Numbered from the stretch's first letter, positions 40,598-49,151 are shown. The stretch: 64,000 nucleotides of DNA from Massilia sp. Mn16-1_5 (GCF_004798585.1 NZ_PPXQ01000002.1:1-64000), one strand, 5' to 3'. Program-made: numbers and translations. The notes: a model not told the origin generated them from the letters alone.

Positions 40598-41863
40598 TCA
40601 GTTTGCTGCCGGAACCGGCTTGGCCACGGGAACCGTACTGCCCACCGCACCCGGCGCATTCGCGTCGGCCGGTGCCGCGATCGAGGCCGTCATGCTGGCC
40701 TTCTCGGCGGCGTCGACGCGCTCGCCGTTCCACACCACGTAGTCGTCGATCGAATACAGCTTGCAAGGCTCGGTGCTCTTGGCCGAGCAGGTGGCCAGGG
40801 CGCGCGCTTCCGGCGACTCGCCTTCCTCGGCCCAGGTCCAGGCGCCCGATGGCGAAACGGCAAAGGCGCGCGGCGTCATCTTGGTCAGATAGTCGGCGTA
40901 GGCGCGGCGTCCGTTTTCCGAGAGGAAGGGCACGGCCTCGATGTCCTCGACCTTGGCGAACTCGGTGCGCGCCGGCATCGGCGGCGCCGGCACGTCGTAC
41001 AGTACTTCGGTCGGCATGCCGACGCCCTTCAGGAACTGCATGGTGTCGTTCAGCCAGATCTTCTCGCCGTCGCGGCTGGCGAGCATGCCGTGGGCGTCGC
41101 GCTTGAACGAAGGGAATTCGATCAGGCGCGCCTTGCCGCCGGCCTGGGCAAAGGCTTCGTGCAGGCGGTTGGCCAGGTCCGGGCCGAACAGCGAATCGTT
41201 CTCGCCATACATCCACAGGCTCGGCACCTTGCTGTTGGCGCCGTATTCGGCGAAGGCCGACACCAGCGCCGAACGCCAGGCGCAGCGGTCGCTGTCGTCG
41301 CGCAGGCCGCCCGCGAAATTGATCAGGCCGCGCACGCCGGGCAGCTGCTGGGTGCCGAGCGCCATCGTCGCCAGGCCGCCGTAGGACTGGCCGGCCACCA
41401 CGATATGGTCCTTGTCGATCCAGGACTGGGCGCGCGCATACTCGAGCGTCGAACGGATGTCTTCGGCCTGCAGGTAGCCGTTGGCCGTCATGTTGCAGCC
41501 GCGGTCGCGGTAGCGTCCGGTCGAATTGGCGAAGCCCTGGCGCATCGGCACCATCACGGCGTAGCCGCGCTTCACGAAGGCGGTCGCCATGTGATAGAAG
41601 CGGTCGCGCGGCTGGGCGCTCGGGCTGCCCGGGTCCTTGCCGTGGTTGATCACCAGCAGCGGGAACGGACCGGGACCGTTCGGGCGGAACACGGTCGTCT
41701 CCAGCATCGCGCGGTTCTCGAGCCCGGCCGGCACCTGCACGATCTGTTCGTTCATGCGGTAGTCGAGCGCGAGTTCCCCCTCGATGGCGATGCCCGGCAA
41801 CATGGCCAGGCTGGCGATCAAGGCGGCGGTAATCTTGCGGACAGCGGGAGAAACTTTGAACAT
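40598..41863 (-). CDS. Exported alpha/beta hydrolase, dienelactone-hydrolase-like
   Basis: The 421-residue protein has an N-terminal hydrophobic signal (KITAALIASLAMLPGIAIEG) and an alpha/beta hydrolase domain with LLVINHGKD, GQSYGG (nucleophile Ser) and DAHGML (candidate His). About 170 extra residues follow, ending in an Ala/Pro/Val-rich tail. Probably a periplasmic or secreted esterase or peptidase; substrate unknown. It has the same direction as the lipase gene 132 nt downstream. Confidence 0.8.
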   Translation of the reverse strand: MFKVSPAVRKITAALIASLAMLPGIAIEGELALDYRMNEQIVQVPAGLENRAMLETTVFRPNGPGPFPLLVINHGKDPGSPSAQPRDRFYHMATAFVKRGYAVMVPMRQGFANSTGRYRDRGCNMTANGYLQAEDIRSTLEYARAQSWIDKDHIVVAGQSYGGLATMALGTQQLPGVRGLINFAGGLRDDSDRCAWRSALVSAFAEYGANSKVPSLWMYGENDSLFGPDLANRLHEAFAQAGGKARLIEFPSFKRDAHGMLASRDGEKIWLNDTMQFLKGVGMPTEVLYDVPAPPMPARTEFAKVEDIEAVPFLSENGRRAYADYLTKMTPRAFAVSPSGAWTWAEEGESPEARALATCSAKSTEPCKLYSIDDYVVWNGERVDAAEKASMTASIAAPADANAPGAVGSTVPVAKPVPAAN

Positions 41864-42207
41864 GGGCGACTCTGAAATGCCTGCCGGTGCGACAGAATTG
41901 CTTGCGGGAATAAATTGATTCTAGGCACCTAGAAACGCGAGGGCAATATCCGTTTGGGCAATTCCAGAGTTAAATTTTCGTGTGTGGTAAAGATGCTTAG
42001 ATACATCAACAATGAAAGCCGCCCCTGTTGCGCTTATGGCCTCGAAAAGCGTGATTGAACGGGAAAGATTGCCGCTTTGATAGCGGTAAAATCGACGAGG
42101 GCTTGTCAACTTGTTTATGAGTGACTTGGCGGCAAGGCGGCGCGGCCCGCCAGGCACTTTCACTAGAATGGTTGCGGCAGTTCCCAACCAATCGCGAGGA
42201 GAACGAC
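41864..42207. other. Gap without a convincing gene, partly AT-richer
   Basis: This 344-nt gap lies between divergent genes. About 41920-42110 is clearly less GC-rich than its surroundings. The minus strand is open there (41921-42271) with an unremarkable peptide, no start site of its own and overlap of the flavin reductase start, so it is not called. It may be a decayed gene or a regulatory region. Confidence 0.5.
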
Positions 42208-42771
42208 ATGGTGAAAGTGGCGGTAATCGTGGGCAGTACCCGTCCAGGACGCAAGGCACTCGACGTGGCACGCTGGGTGATGGAGACGGCGGGCAAGCGC
42301 AGCGATGCGCAGTTCGAACTGGTCGATATCCAGGATTTCAACTTGCCCCTGCTTGACGAGCCGGTGCCACCCTCGATGGGCCAGTACTCGAAGCCGCACA
42401 CGATCGCCTGGGCCGAGAAAATTGCGCAGTACGACGGCTTCGTTTTCGTCACGCCCGAGTACAACCACGGCACCTCGGGCGCGCTGAAGAACGCCATCGA
42501 CTTCCTTTATAAAGAGTGGAACAACAAGGCGGCGGGCTTCGTCGGCTACGGCAGCGCGGGCGGGGCGCGCGCAATCGAGAGCCTGCGCCTGGTGATGGGC
42601 GAACTGATGGTGGCCGACGTGCGCGCCCAGGTGATGCTGTCGCTGTTTACCGACTTCGAGAATTTCGCGACCTTCAAGCCGGCCGCGCACCACACGGGAT
42701 CGGTGAACGCCATGCTCGACCAGGTGGTGGCCTGGAGCGGGGCGCTGGCGCCGCTGCGCAAGGGCGCCTAG
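42208..42771 (+). CDS. NADPH-dependent FMN reductase family protein
   Basis: The 187-residue flavodoxin-like protein has the FMN phosphate loop VGSTRPGRKA near the N-terminus and FVTPEYNHGTSGALKNAIDFLY in the middle, the usual signature of this family. It likely reduces flavin or quinone using NAD(P)H. ATG 42208 follows GAGGAG with 6-nt spacing; the in-frame start at 42121 is rejected. The DTW gene follows after 37 nt. Confidence 0.93.
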   Translation: MVKVAVIVGSTRPGRKALDVARWVMETAGKRSDAQFELVDIQDFNLPLLDEPVPPSMGQYSKPHTIAWAEKIAQYDGFVFVTPEYNHGTSGALKNAIDFLYKEWNNKAAGFVGYGSAGGARAIESLRLVMGELMVADVRAQVMLSLFTDFENFATFKPAAHHTGSVNAMLDQVVAWSGALAPLRKGA

Positions 42772-42774
42772 CGT

Positions 42775-42780
42775 TACAAT
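42775..42780 (+). promoter_or_regulatory. Candidate -10 element before the DTW-domain gene
   Basis: TACAAT lies just after the flavin reductase stop, inside a GGCGCC...GGCGCC inverted repeat (42763-42788), 29 nt before the DTW start. No clear -35. Confidence 0.35.
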
Positions 42781-42808
42781 CGGCGCCTGTTTCTTTTTGC
42801 ATGCGCCG

Positions 42809-43432
42809 ATGTCTTCTCTGATTTCCTCCCGCCGCGCCAGCTGCGCGGTCTGCCTGCGCGCGCAGTCGGCCTGTATCTGCGCCTGGGTGCGGCCGGTCGC
42901 CGTGGCGCCCGCCTTGCTGATCCTGCAACACCCGCTGGAGGTGGCGAATGCGAAGAACAGCGCGCGCCTGCTGCATCTGTGCGTGGCCGGCAGCACGCTG
43001 GCGGTCGGCGAGCAGTTCGAGCCGTTCGAGCTCGATGCGCTGCTACATGCCGACGGGTGCACGCCTGTGCTGTTGTATCCCGAGACGCCAGGCGTGGCCG
43101 CGGCCGGGACGGCAGAGCTGCCGCCGGCGGACCAACTGCGCCTGGTCGTGCTCGACGCCACCTGGCGCAAGAGCCGCAAGATGCTGCACCTGAACCCGGC
43201 ACTGCAAGCACTGCCGCGCCTGGCGCTCTCCAGCATGCCGGCATCGAACTACCGCATCCGCAAGGCGCATGCGCCGGACCAGCTGTCGAGCCTGGAAGCT
43301 GGCGCCTACGCGCTGGGCCAGCTCGGCGCGGACATGGCTGTGGTCGCGCCGCTATTCGATGCCTTTGACGGTTTTGTGCAACAGCAGGCCGATTTCGTGC
43401 CGGCTGACCGCGCACGTACACGGCACGCTTGA
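42809..43432 (+). CDS. DTW-domain tRNA-uridine aminocarboxypropyltransferase
   Basis: The 207-residue protein has the family signature VVLDATWRKSRKML (D-x-T-W) and the N-terminal zinc-type cysteines CAVCLRAQSACIC. E. coli TapT and related DTW proteins attach the acp group from SAM to U47 of tRNAs. ATG 42809 is chosen; an in-frame TTG at 42797 is possible. The stop TGA lies within the candidate -35 region of the next gene. Confidence 0.9.
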   Translation: MSSLISSRRASCAVCLRAQSACICAWVRPVAVAPALLILQHPLEVANAKNSARLLHLCVAGSTLAVGEQFEPFELDALLHADGCTPVLLYPETPGVAAAGTAELPPADQLRLVVLDATWRKSRKMLHLNPALQALPRLALSSMPASNYRIRKAHAPDQLSSLEAGAYALGQLGADMAVVAPLFDAFDGFVQQQADFVPADRARTRHA

Positions 43433-43456
43433 GTTCACAGAGATAGCGGCGTACCA

Positions 43457-43476
43457 TACTGTATAAACATACAGTA
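43457..43476. promoter_or_regulatory. LexA-type SOS box before the radical SAM gene
   Basis: TACTGTAT-AAAC-ATACAGTA is a perfect palindrome matching the gammaproteobacterial/betaproteobacterial LexA consensus CTGT-N8-ACAG with the extended TA flanks. It lies 12 nt before the GTG start and overlaps the probable -10/start-site region (TTGAGT 43429-43434, TACCAT 43452-43457). Confidence 0.85.
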
Positions 43477-43488
43477 CGAGGTGCCCAA

Positions 43489-44667
43489 GTGGAACTGCGC
43501 GAAAGAACAATTGACCGTGAATACAGTGCCGAGCAGCCCATCGTGGCCGCGCGTCCGCTCGTGGCGGCACGCGGGCGCGGCGCCGTGTCGAACATCCAGG
43601 GCCGTTATGAAGTCAACGGCCGCGAAGGCTTCGACGACGGCTGGGAAGCCGGCATCGCCATCGAGGGCGCACCGCGCTTCAAGACCCAGGTCACGGACGA
43701 GATCGCCAAGAGCATCCTGTCGCGCAATGCCTCGCCCGACATTCCCTTCAAGGTTTCGCTGAATCCGTATCGAGGCTGCGAGCACGGCTGTATCTATTGT
43801 TTTGCGCGGCCGACGCACAGCTATCTCGGCCTGTCGCCCGGACTCGATTTCGAGACCCAGCTGTTTGCCAAGGTCAACGCGGCCGAGCTGCTGCGGCGCG
43901 AGCTGGCCAAGCCCGGGTATCAACCCGAACACATCGCCATCGGCGTGAATACCGACGCTTATCAACCGTGCGAGCGCGACAAGCGCCTGACGCGCCAGGT
44001 GCTCGAGGTGCTAAGCGAGTGCAATCACCCGGTCGGCATGATCACCAAGTCCTCGCTGATCGAGCGCGACATCGACCTGCTGGCGCCGATGGCGGCCAAG
44101 GGCCTGGCCTGCGCCGCGATCACGCTCACCACGCTCGACTCGGAAATCTCGCGCACGCTGGAACCGCGCGCGGCCGCCCCGGCGCGGCGCCTGCGCACCA
44201 TTCGCACGCTCACCGAGGCCGGCATCCCGGTCAGCGTCAGCGTGGCGCCGATCATTCCTTTCGTGACCGAACCGGAAATCGAGCGCATCCTGGAAGCGGC
44301 GCGCGATGCTGGCGCCGTCAGCGCGCACTACACGGTGCTGCGGCTGCCCTTCGAGGTCAATCCGCTATTCCAGGAATGGCTCGAAACCCATTTCCCCGAG
44401 CGTGCCCAGCGCGTGATGAACCGCGTGCGCGAGATGCGCGGCGGTAAGGATTACGACAGCGACTGGGGCAAGCGCATGAGCGGCGAGGGCGTCTGGGCCG
44501 ATTTGATCCGCCAGCGTTTTACCAAGACCGTCGAACGCATGGGGCTGGGCAAGCTGAGCAACCGCTTTTCGCGGCTCGACACCTCGCAGTTCCGGCGGCC
44601 GCTGGTGGTGCCGGCGGCGGCCGGGAAGGCGAGTGGGAAGGGCGCGGGGCAGCTGGATTTGTTCTAA
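43489..44667 (+). CDS. PA0069-family radical SAM protein (spore photoproduct lyase-related), SOS-controlled
   Basis: The 392-residue protein has the radical SAM cluster motif CEHGCIYCF (CxxxCxxC) near 96-104, preceded by FKVSLNPYRG, and typical downstream strands (IAIGVNTDAYQPCERDKRLTRQVLEVL, VGMITKSSLIERDIDLL). It belongs to the SplB/COG1533 group. GTG 43489 follows GAGG with 7-nt spacing. A perfect LexA box covers the promoter, pointing to induction by DNA damage. The reaction is unknown; repair of modified DNA or nucleic acid is a reasonable hypothesis. It needs a [4Fe-4S] cluster. Confidence 0.9.
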   Translation: MELRERTIDREYSAEQPIVAARPLVAARGRGAVSNIQGRYEVNGREGFDDGWEAGIAIEGAPRFKTQVTDEIAKSILSRNASPDIPFKVSLNPYRGCEHGCIYCFARPTHSYLGLSPGLDFETQLFAKVNAAELLRRELAKPGYQPEHIAIGVNTDAYQPCERDKRLTRQVLEVLSECNHPVGMITKSSLIERDIDLLAPMAAKGLACAAITLTTLDSEISRTLEPRAAAPARRLRTIRTLTEAGIPVSVSVAPIIPFVTEPEIERILEAARDAGAVSAHYTVLRLPFEVNPLFQEWLETHFPERAQRVMNRVREMRGGKDYDSDWGKRMSGEGVWADLIRQRFTKTVERMGLGKLSNRFSRLDTSQFRRPLVVPAAAGKASGKGAGQLDLF

Positions 44668-44743
44668 GGGCGAACCGGCGCGAGGAGGGACGCAACTCCG
44701 TGCACGATCTGCGGGTCCAAGGGTGTGCATACAGGAGAACGCC

Positions 44744-44872
44744 ATGCCGAACAAACCCCAGACACCCGCACCGCGCCCACCAAATGGTCCGAGCACGACC
44801 GGCAAACCCTCCGGCAAGGGACGAGGAAACAACCCTCCCGGTCAGGGTGGTCCGCGCAAGCGCAGGCGGTGA
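44744..44872 (+). CDS. Small basic Pro/Gly-rich protein (42 aa)
   Basis: A 42-residue reading frame with AGGAG 6 nt before ATG 44744. The product is rich in Pro, Gly, Lys and Arg and ends GGPRKRRR; it has no hydrophobic stretch and is likely disordered and nucleic-acid binding. No family is recognised. The good ribosome site supports it, though its small size leaves doubt. Confidence 0.55.
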   Translation: MPNKPQTPAPRPPNGPSTTGKPSGKGRGNNPPGQGGPRKRRR

Positions 44873-44899
44873 GCCTGCAGGCATGCCTGTGGAGCGCGA

Positions 44900-45148
44900 C
44901 TATTGGCCCAGACAGATGATCTTGGTGGCGTATTCTTTCGCGTTGCTCTTCTTGCTCGCCGCCCAGGCGATGACTTCCTCGGCCTCGGCCACCGTCATGA
45001 CCGTGGCTTTGTCCTTGTTCTTGATGAAGGAGACGCCTTCGAACTTGCCTTCCTTGCTACGCATGACCTTGGCGAACACGGGCGGCTTGGTGCCGCCGTC
45101 GGCAAGCTTGTTTTGTTGAACGAGGTAACGCTGGTCCTTGGTTTCCAT
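44900..45148 (-). CDS. Hypothetical protein, 82 aa
   Basis: The 82-residue product (METKDQRYLVQQNKLADGGT...) is soluble, lysine-rich, with no signal peptide or known motif. It has codon use like its neighbours. It converges on the 42-aa gene. No function can be given; translation is plausible from composition only. Confidence 0.6.
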   Translation of the reverse strand: METKDQRYLVQQNKLADGGTKPPVFAKVMRSKEGKFEGVSFIKNKDKATVMTVAEAEEVIAWAASKKSNAKEYATKIICLGQ

Positions 45149-45214
45149 GGGCTTCGATCAAAAATGAATGCAGGCTGCATTGTACGGCCTGCCGGCCTCA
45201 CGTCCCGGAAGCAC

Positions 45215-45784
45215 TCAGTTGCCGGCCAGTTCCACGAGGTGCCGTTCGATCTCGAACACGTGGGCGTCATCCTTGCCCAGCGCGCGCAGGGCTCTGGCCA
45301 ATTCCAGCAGGTATTCGCTGTTCGGTCCGCTCGGACCAGCCGCAGTGGCGATCTGTTGTGCGATCTCGTACTCAGTCGCAGGGCCGAGAAAGGCCGCGTT
45401 CTCGTGGGTCGCGATGTACACCAGGCCCTCTGCGCTACCACCCCCGTCGAAGGCGATGTCGATCGCCAGGCGCAGGTAGCCATTCTTCTCGCGGTGGTCG
45501 AGGTGGGCGAATTCCTCGGGCGTGACCAGGTAGGCCATGCCGTGGCAGACGGCGCCTTCGTCCGGCACCAGGGTGACGACCCGGCCCGGCGCGGTCTCGG
45601 TGCCGCGGTGGTCGTGCGAACCCTGCCAGAAACGCCGCGTCCAGCCCTTGATGCTGGCCGGGCGCCGTTCGAGATAGGGAAAGTCGGCCTTGAAGATGAG
45701 GGAACCGTAGCCGAACAGCCAGACTTGGTGGTGGCCGTCGAATTTGTCCATGCGCTGGTTGATCGCAATGGTATTGTGGGACAT
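45215..45784 (-). CDS. ChaC-like gamma-glutamylcyclotransferase
   Basis: The 189-residue protein has the ChaC N-terminal signature VWLFGYGSLIF, the Arg/Trp segment IKGWTRRFWQGS and the catalytic-type Glu in HLDHREKNGY. ChaC enzymes split glutathione into 5-oxoproline and Cys-Gly in the cytoplasm. Length agrees with bacterial ChaC. It has the same direction as the 82-aa gene but 66 nt separate them, so cotranscription is uncertain. Confidence 0.9.
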   Translation of the reverse strand: MSHNTIAINQRMDKFDGHHQVWLFGYGSLIFKADFPYLERRPASIKGWTRRFWQGSHDHRGTETAPGRVVTLVPDEGAVCHGMAYLVTPEEFAHLDHREKNGYLRLAIDIAFDGGGSAEGLVYIATHENAAFLGPATEYEIAQQIATAAGPSGPNSEYLLELARALRALGKDDAHVFEIERHLVELAGN

Positions 45785-45868
45785 CTGTGCAGCTCCGCCG
45801 AAAACAATGGACCTGATTCTAGCCCAGCGCCATCAGCGGCGCAGGCTCAGGGCGCATTGCCTCATGCC

Positions 45869-46789
45869 TCATGCCTGCTGCGCACGCGCCTCGCTGCGCT
45901 TGGCATCCACATAGGGAAACAGGAAATCGATGAAGCTCTGCGCCGCGGGCGACAGCGAACGGCCGGCGCGGGTGTAGACGAAGAAGCGCCGCGTCAGGCG
46001 CGGTGCTTCCAGCGGGCGCATGTGCAGTTTATAGAGCTGGACCAGCGGCTCGGCATAGGGCAGGCAGACGGTGATGCCGAGCCCGGCGCTGACCATGGCC
46101 AGGGCCGTCGTCATGAAGGTCACCTCGTTCGCCGGTTTCAGGGACACGTCGCGCAGCATCGCCCCCATGTCGGCCTGCAGGCGCTCGGTGAATTGTCCCT
46201 GCAGCGAAATGAAAGGATAGCGCGCCAGGTCCTGCCAGGTTACCTGCTCCTGGCTTTCCAGTGCGTGGCCCCGGGGGAAGACCAGCGAGAAGGGCATCTC
46301 GAACAGTTCGCGTGTTTCCAGCTGCGGCGCCGGTTCGCGCTCGGGGCCGATGCCGAAATCGGATTCGCCCGAGAGCACGCGTGCGATCACTTGCTCGACC
46401 GCGCTGTCGGCCACGCGCACGTCGATGTCCGGATGCCCGGCGCGGTAGGCGGCCACCGCTTCCGGCACCAAGGTGCAGCACATCAATTGCGGCGCGGCGA
46501 TACGAACGACGCCCTTGCGCAGTTGCGTGTGGTCCGCCACGTACGCCAGCGCACCGTCGAGATCATCGATCATCTGGCTAAATAGCGGGTACAGCTCGCG
46601 ACCGATGTCCGTCAAGACGATGCGGCGCGTCGAGCGGTCGACCACGCGCGCGCCCAGGGTCTGCTCGAGCTCCTTGATCAGGCCCGATAAAGCCGATTGC
46701 GTCACGTGCATGGCCGCTGCCGCTGCCGTGAAATTGCCCGTCTTGGCAAGCGCCACGAAGGCGCGCATCTGGCGCAGGGTCGGATTCAT
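45869..46789 (-). CDS. LysR family transcriptional regulator, divergent from fahA-like/maiA
   Basis: The 306-residue protein has a winged HTH (TLRQMRAFVALAKTGNFTAAAAAMHVTQSALSGLIKELEQTLGA) and a LysR effector domain (about 90-295). It is divergent from the fumarylacetoacetate hydrolase-like and maleylacetoacetate isomerase genes with 99 nt between starts, so it probably regulates them in response to a tyrosine or aromatic degradation intermediate. Confidence 0.9.
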   Translation of the reverse strand: MNPTLRQMRAFVALAKTGNFTAAAAAMHVTQSALSGLIKELEQTLGARVVDRSTRRIVLTDIGRELYPLFSQMIDDLDGALAYVADHTQLRKGVVRIAAPQLMCCTLVPEAVAAYRAGHPDIDVRVADSAVEQVIARVLSGESDFGIGPEREPAPQLETRELFEMPFSLVFPRGHALESQEQVTWQDLARYPFISLQGQFTERLQADMGAMLRDVSLKPANEVTFMTTALAMVSAGLGITVCLPYAEPLVQLYKLHMRPLEAPRLTRRFFVYTRAGRSLSPAAQSFIDFLFPYVDAKRSEARAQQA

Positions 46790-46797
46790 AAGATAGT

Positions 46798-46809
46798 CTG
46801 ATAAATCAG
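46798..46809. promoter_or_regulatory. Candidate LysR operator near the lysR start
   Basis: CTGAT-AA-ATCAG is a perfect short palindrome 9 nt upstream of the lysR start codon in the AT-rich divergent region. TATGAT at 46827-46832 could be the -10 for the rightward genes. Symmetry only; weak. Confidence 0.3.
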
Positions 46810-46888
46810 GCAGAAAATATTGTTTGTATGATAGTTCAAATTGTTTTTTAATGGCGGCAACTCACTGCACAGAACGAAGGATTTCGCC

Positions 46889-47914
46889 ATGAAACTCGCC
46901 ACCCTCAAGACCGGCGGCCGCGACGGTACGCTGGTCGTCGTCAGCCGCGACCTGGTCACCTGCCAGGCCGTCCCGAAAATCGCCCGCACCCTGCAGTCCG
47001 CCCTCGACGACTGGGACAATGTCGCGCCGCGCCTGCAGGCCGTGTACGACAAGCTCAACCAGGGCAGCGCCGATCAGGCCGAAGCCTTCGTCGAGTTGGA
47101 TTGCCACTCGCCGCTGCCGCGCGCCTTCCAGTGGGCCGACGGCTCGGCCTACATCAACCACGTCGAGCTGGTGCGCAAGGCGCGCAACGCCGAGGTGCCG
47201 GCCTCCTTCTATACCGATCCGCTGATGTACCAGGGCGGCGGCGATTCCTTCATCGGCCCCAACGATCCGATCGCGGTCATGAGCGAGGACTGGGGCGTGG
47301 ACCTGGAAGCGGAAGTCGCGGTCGTGACCAGCGACGTGGCGATGGGCGCCAGCGTGGAAGAAGCGGCCAAGGCGATCCGCCTGGTCATGCTGGTCAACGA
47401 CGTGTCCCTGCGCAACCTGATCCCGAACGAACTGGCCAAGGGCTTCGGCTTCTACCAGTCGAAGCCGGCCAGCGCCTTCTCGCCGGTGGCGGTCACGCCT
47501 GACGAGCTGGGCGACGCCTGGCTTGACTCCAAACTGCACCTGCCGCTGCTGGTCTCGATCAACCAGGAGCCTTTCGGCAAGCCGAATGCGGGCGAAGACA
47601 TGACCTTCAGCTTCGCGCAACTGATCGCCCACGCCGCCAGGACGCGCGAACTGTGCGCCGGCAGCATCATCGGCTCGGGCACGGTGTCCAACAAGCAGGG
47701 CAACCTGCACGGTTCCAGCATCGCCAACGGCGGCGTCGGCTATTGCTGCCTGGCCGAAGTGCGGATGTACGAAACCATCGAGCACGGCGCCCCTCAAACC
47801 CCATTCCTGCGCTTCGGCGACAGCGTGCGCATCGAAATGCTGGACGCCGACGGCGCCAGCATCTTCGGCGCCATCGATCACGAGGTGTCGCATTACCACG
47901 GGAGGAAAGAATGA
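46889..47914 (+). CDS. Fumarylacetoacetate hydrolase family protein
   Basis: The 341-residue protein has the FAH fold with the metal-binding motif DWGVDLEAEVAVV (Glu-x-Glu type), NDVSLRNLIPNEL, and SGTVSNKQGNL with GVGYCCLAEVR near the C-terminus. It probably cleaves fumarylacetoacetate to fumarate and acetoacetate in tyrosine/homogentisate breakdown, being paired with maiA; fumarylpyruvate hydrolase is an alternative. ATG 46889 follows GAAGGA; an in-frame start 16 codons upstream is rejected. Its stop overlaps the maiA start (ATGA). Confidence 0.9.
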   Translation: MKLATLKTGGRDGTLVVVSRDLVTCQAVPKIARTLQSALDDWDNVAPRLQAVYDKLNQGSADQAEAFVELDCHSPLPRAFQWADGSAYINHVELVRKARNAEVPASFYTDPLMYQGGGDSFIGPNDPIAVMSEDWGVDLEAEVAVVTSDVAMGASVEEAAKAIRLVMLVNDVSLRNLIPNELAKGFGFYQSKPASAFSPVAVTPDELGDAWLDSKLHLPLLVSINQEPFGKPNAGEDMTFSFAQLIAHAARTRELCAGSIIGSGTVSNKQGNLHGSSIANGGVGYCCLAEVRMYETIEHGAPQTPFLRFGDSVRIEMLDADGASIFGAIDHEVSHYHGRKE

Positions 47915-48555
47915 AGCTTTATACGTATTTCCGTAGCTCCGCGGCCTACCGCGTGCGCATTGCCCTGAACCTGAAGGGCCTGAGCTATGACGCCATCCCC
48001 GTGCACCTGCTCAAGGATGGCGGCCAGCAGCGCCAGGAAGAATACCGCCGCATCAATCCGAGCGGCCTGGTGCCGGCTTTTCAGGACGAGCGCATCACGC
48101 TGACCCAGTCGATGGCCATCATCGAATACCTGGAAGAGCGCTTCCCGGCCGTCCCGCTGCTGCCACAGGACGCGCCGGGCCGCGCCAAGGTGCGCGAACT
48201 GGCGCAAATCATCGCCTGCGACATTCACCCGCTGAACAACCTGCGCGTGCTGAGGCACCTGGTGCACGAGCTGAAACTCAGCGAAGAGCAGAAGACCGAG
48301 TGGGTACGCCACTGGATCCGCGAGGGCCTGGCCGGCCTCGAGACCCACCTGGCGCGCGACCCGGCCGCCGGCCCGTTCTGCCATGGTCCTGCGCCGACGA
48401 TCGCCGACTGCTTCCTGGTGCCGCAGGTCTTCAATGCGCAGCGCTTCGAGATCGACATGGCCGCCTATCCGAACATCGCGCGCATCAACGAGCAGTGCGT
48501 CGAGCTGCCTGCCTTCGCGGCGGCGCATCCGTCGAAACAGCCGGACGCCGAGTAA
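47911..48555 (+). CDS. maiA: Maleylacetoacetate isomerase
   Basis: Glutathione-dependent zeta-class GST that isomerises maleylacetoacetate to fumarylacetoacetate. The 214-residue protein starts MKLYTYFRSSAAYRVRIALNLKGL, the zeta-class SSxxxRVRIAL motif with the catalytic Ser, followed by NPSGLVPAF and an all-helical C-domain. ATG 47911 overlaps the previous stop by 4 nt and is preceded by GGGAGG. No homogentisate dioxygenase gene is in the window. Confidence 0.94.
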   Translation: MKLYTYFRSSAAYRVRIALNLKGLSYDAIPVHLLKDGGQQRQEEYRRINPSGLVPAFQDERITLTQSMAIIEYLEERFPAVPLLPQDAPGRAKVRELAQIIACDIHPLNNLRVLRHLVHELKLSEEQKTEWVRHWIREGLAGLETHLARDPAAGPFCHGPAPTIADCFLVPQVFNAQRFEIDMAAYPNIARINEQCVELPAFAAAHPSKQPDAE

Positions 48556-48561
48556 GCGTTT

Positions 48562-49008
48562 TTAATGCCGGGTCGCCGAGCGATCCGGCTCCGACGGCGT
48601 CGAGATCTCGTCCAGCGTGCGGTCGACGTCGGCCGAATGCTTGGTCGCCACGTCGCCCAGCGAGACGATGCCGATCACTTTCTGCGAGCCTTCGTCGAGC
48701 ACGGGGATGCGGCGGATCTGGACGTCGCCCATCTGGCCCAGCACCTCGTCGACGCTCTGGCCTGCCGTGCAGGTGCGCACGTCGGTGCTCATCACGTCGG
48801 TAACCCGGGTCGAGACGGGATTCTGGCCGGCGGCCACCGAACGCACGGCGATGTCGCGGTCGGTGATCATGCCGACCAGCTTGTCGCCTTCGAGCACGGG
48901 AATGGCGCCCACGTTCAATTCGTCCATCAGTTGCGCGGCGCGCTGCACGCTGTCCTGCGGCGAAATGGTCTGCACGTCGCGGGTCATGATGTCCTGGATG
49001 GTTTGCAT
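48562..49008 (-). CDS. Two-CBS-domain protein
   Basis: The 148-residue protein has tandem CBS motifs (about 8-60 and 72-128; MTRDVQTISPQDSVQRAAQLM and MSTDVRTCTAGQSVDEVLGQM) with the internal VGMITDRDIAVR and IGIVSLGDVATKH strands. Such stand-alone pairs bind adenosyl ligands and sense energy state; the target is unknown. It converges on maiA with only 6 nt between stops. Confidence 0.92.
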   Translation of the reverse strand: MQTIQDIMTRDVQTISPQDSVQRAAQLMDELNVGAIPVLEGDKLVGMITDRDIAVRSVAAGQNPVSTRVTDVMSTDVRTCTAGQSVDEVLGQMGDVQIRRIPVLDEGSQKVIGIVSLGDVATKHSADVDRTLDEISTPSEPDRSATRH

Positions 49009-49151
49009 GACTGGTCTCCTGTTCTGGTTAGCGGGGCGACAAATATGCCTCGATTCCTGAAACCGCTACGCCAGCTTGACGCGCGGCATGCTGGCACCCG
49101 CCGTGCATGGGCTGGGCTACAATTCCGCCTCCTTTTCGCTACATCCATGCC

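Noticed and set aside
41921..42271. A 116-codon minus-strand frame between the hydrolase and flavin reductase genes
   Set aside because: It overlaps the start of the flavin reductase gene, has no ribosome site and shows no recognisable domain; recorded only as a possible remnant.
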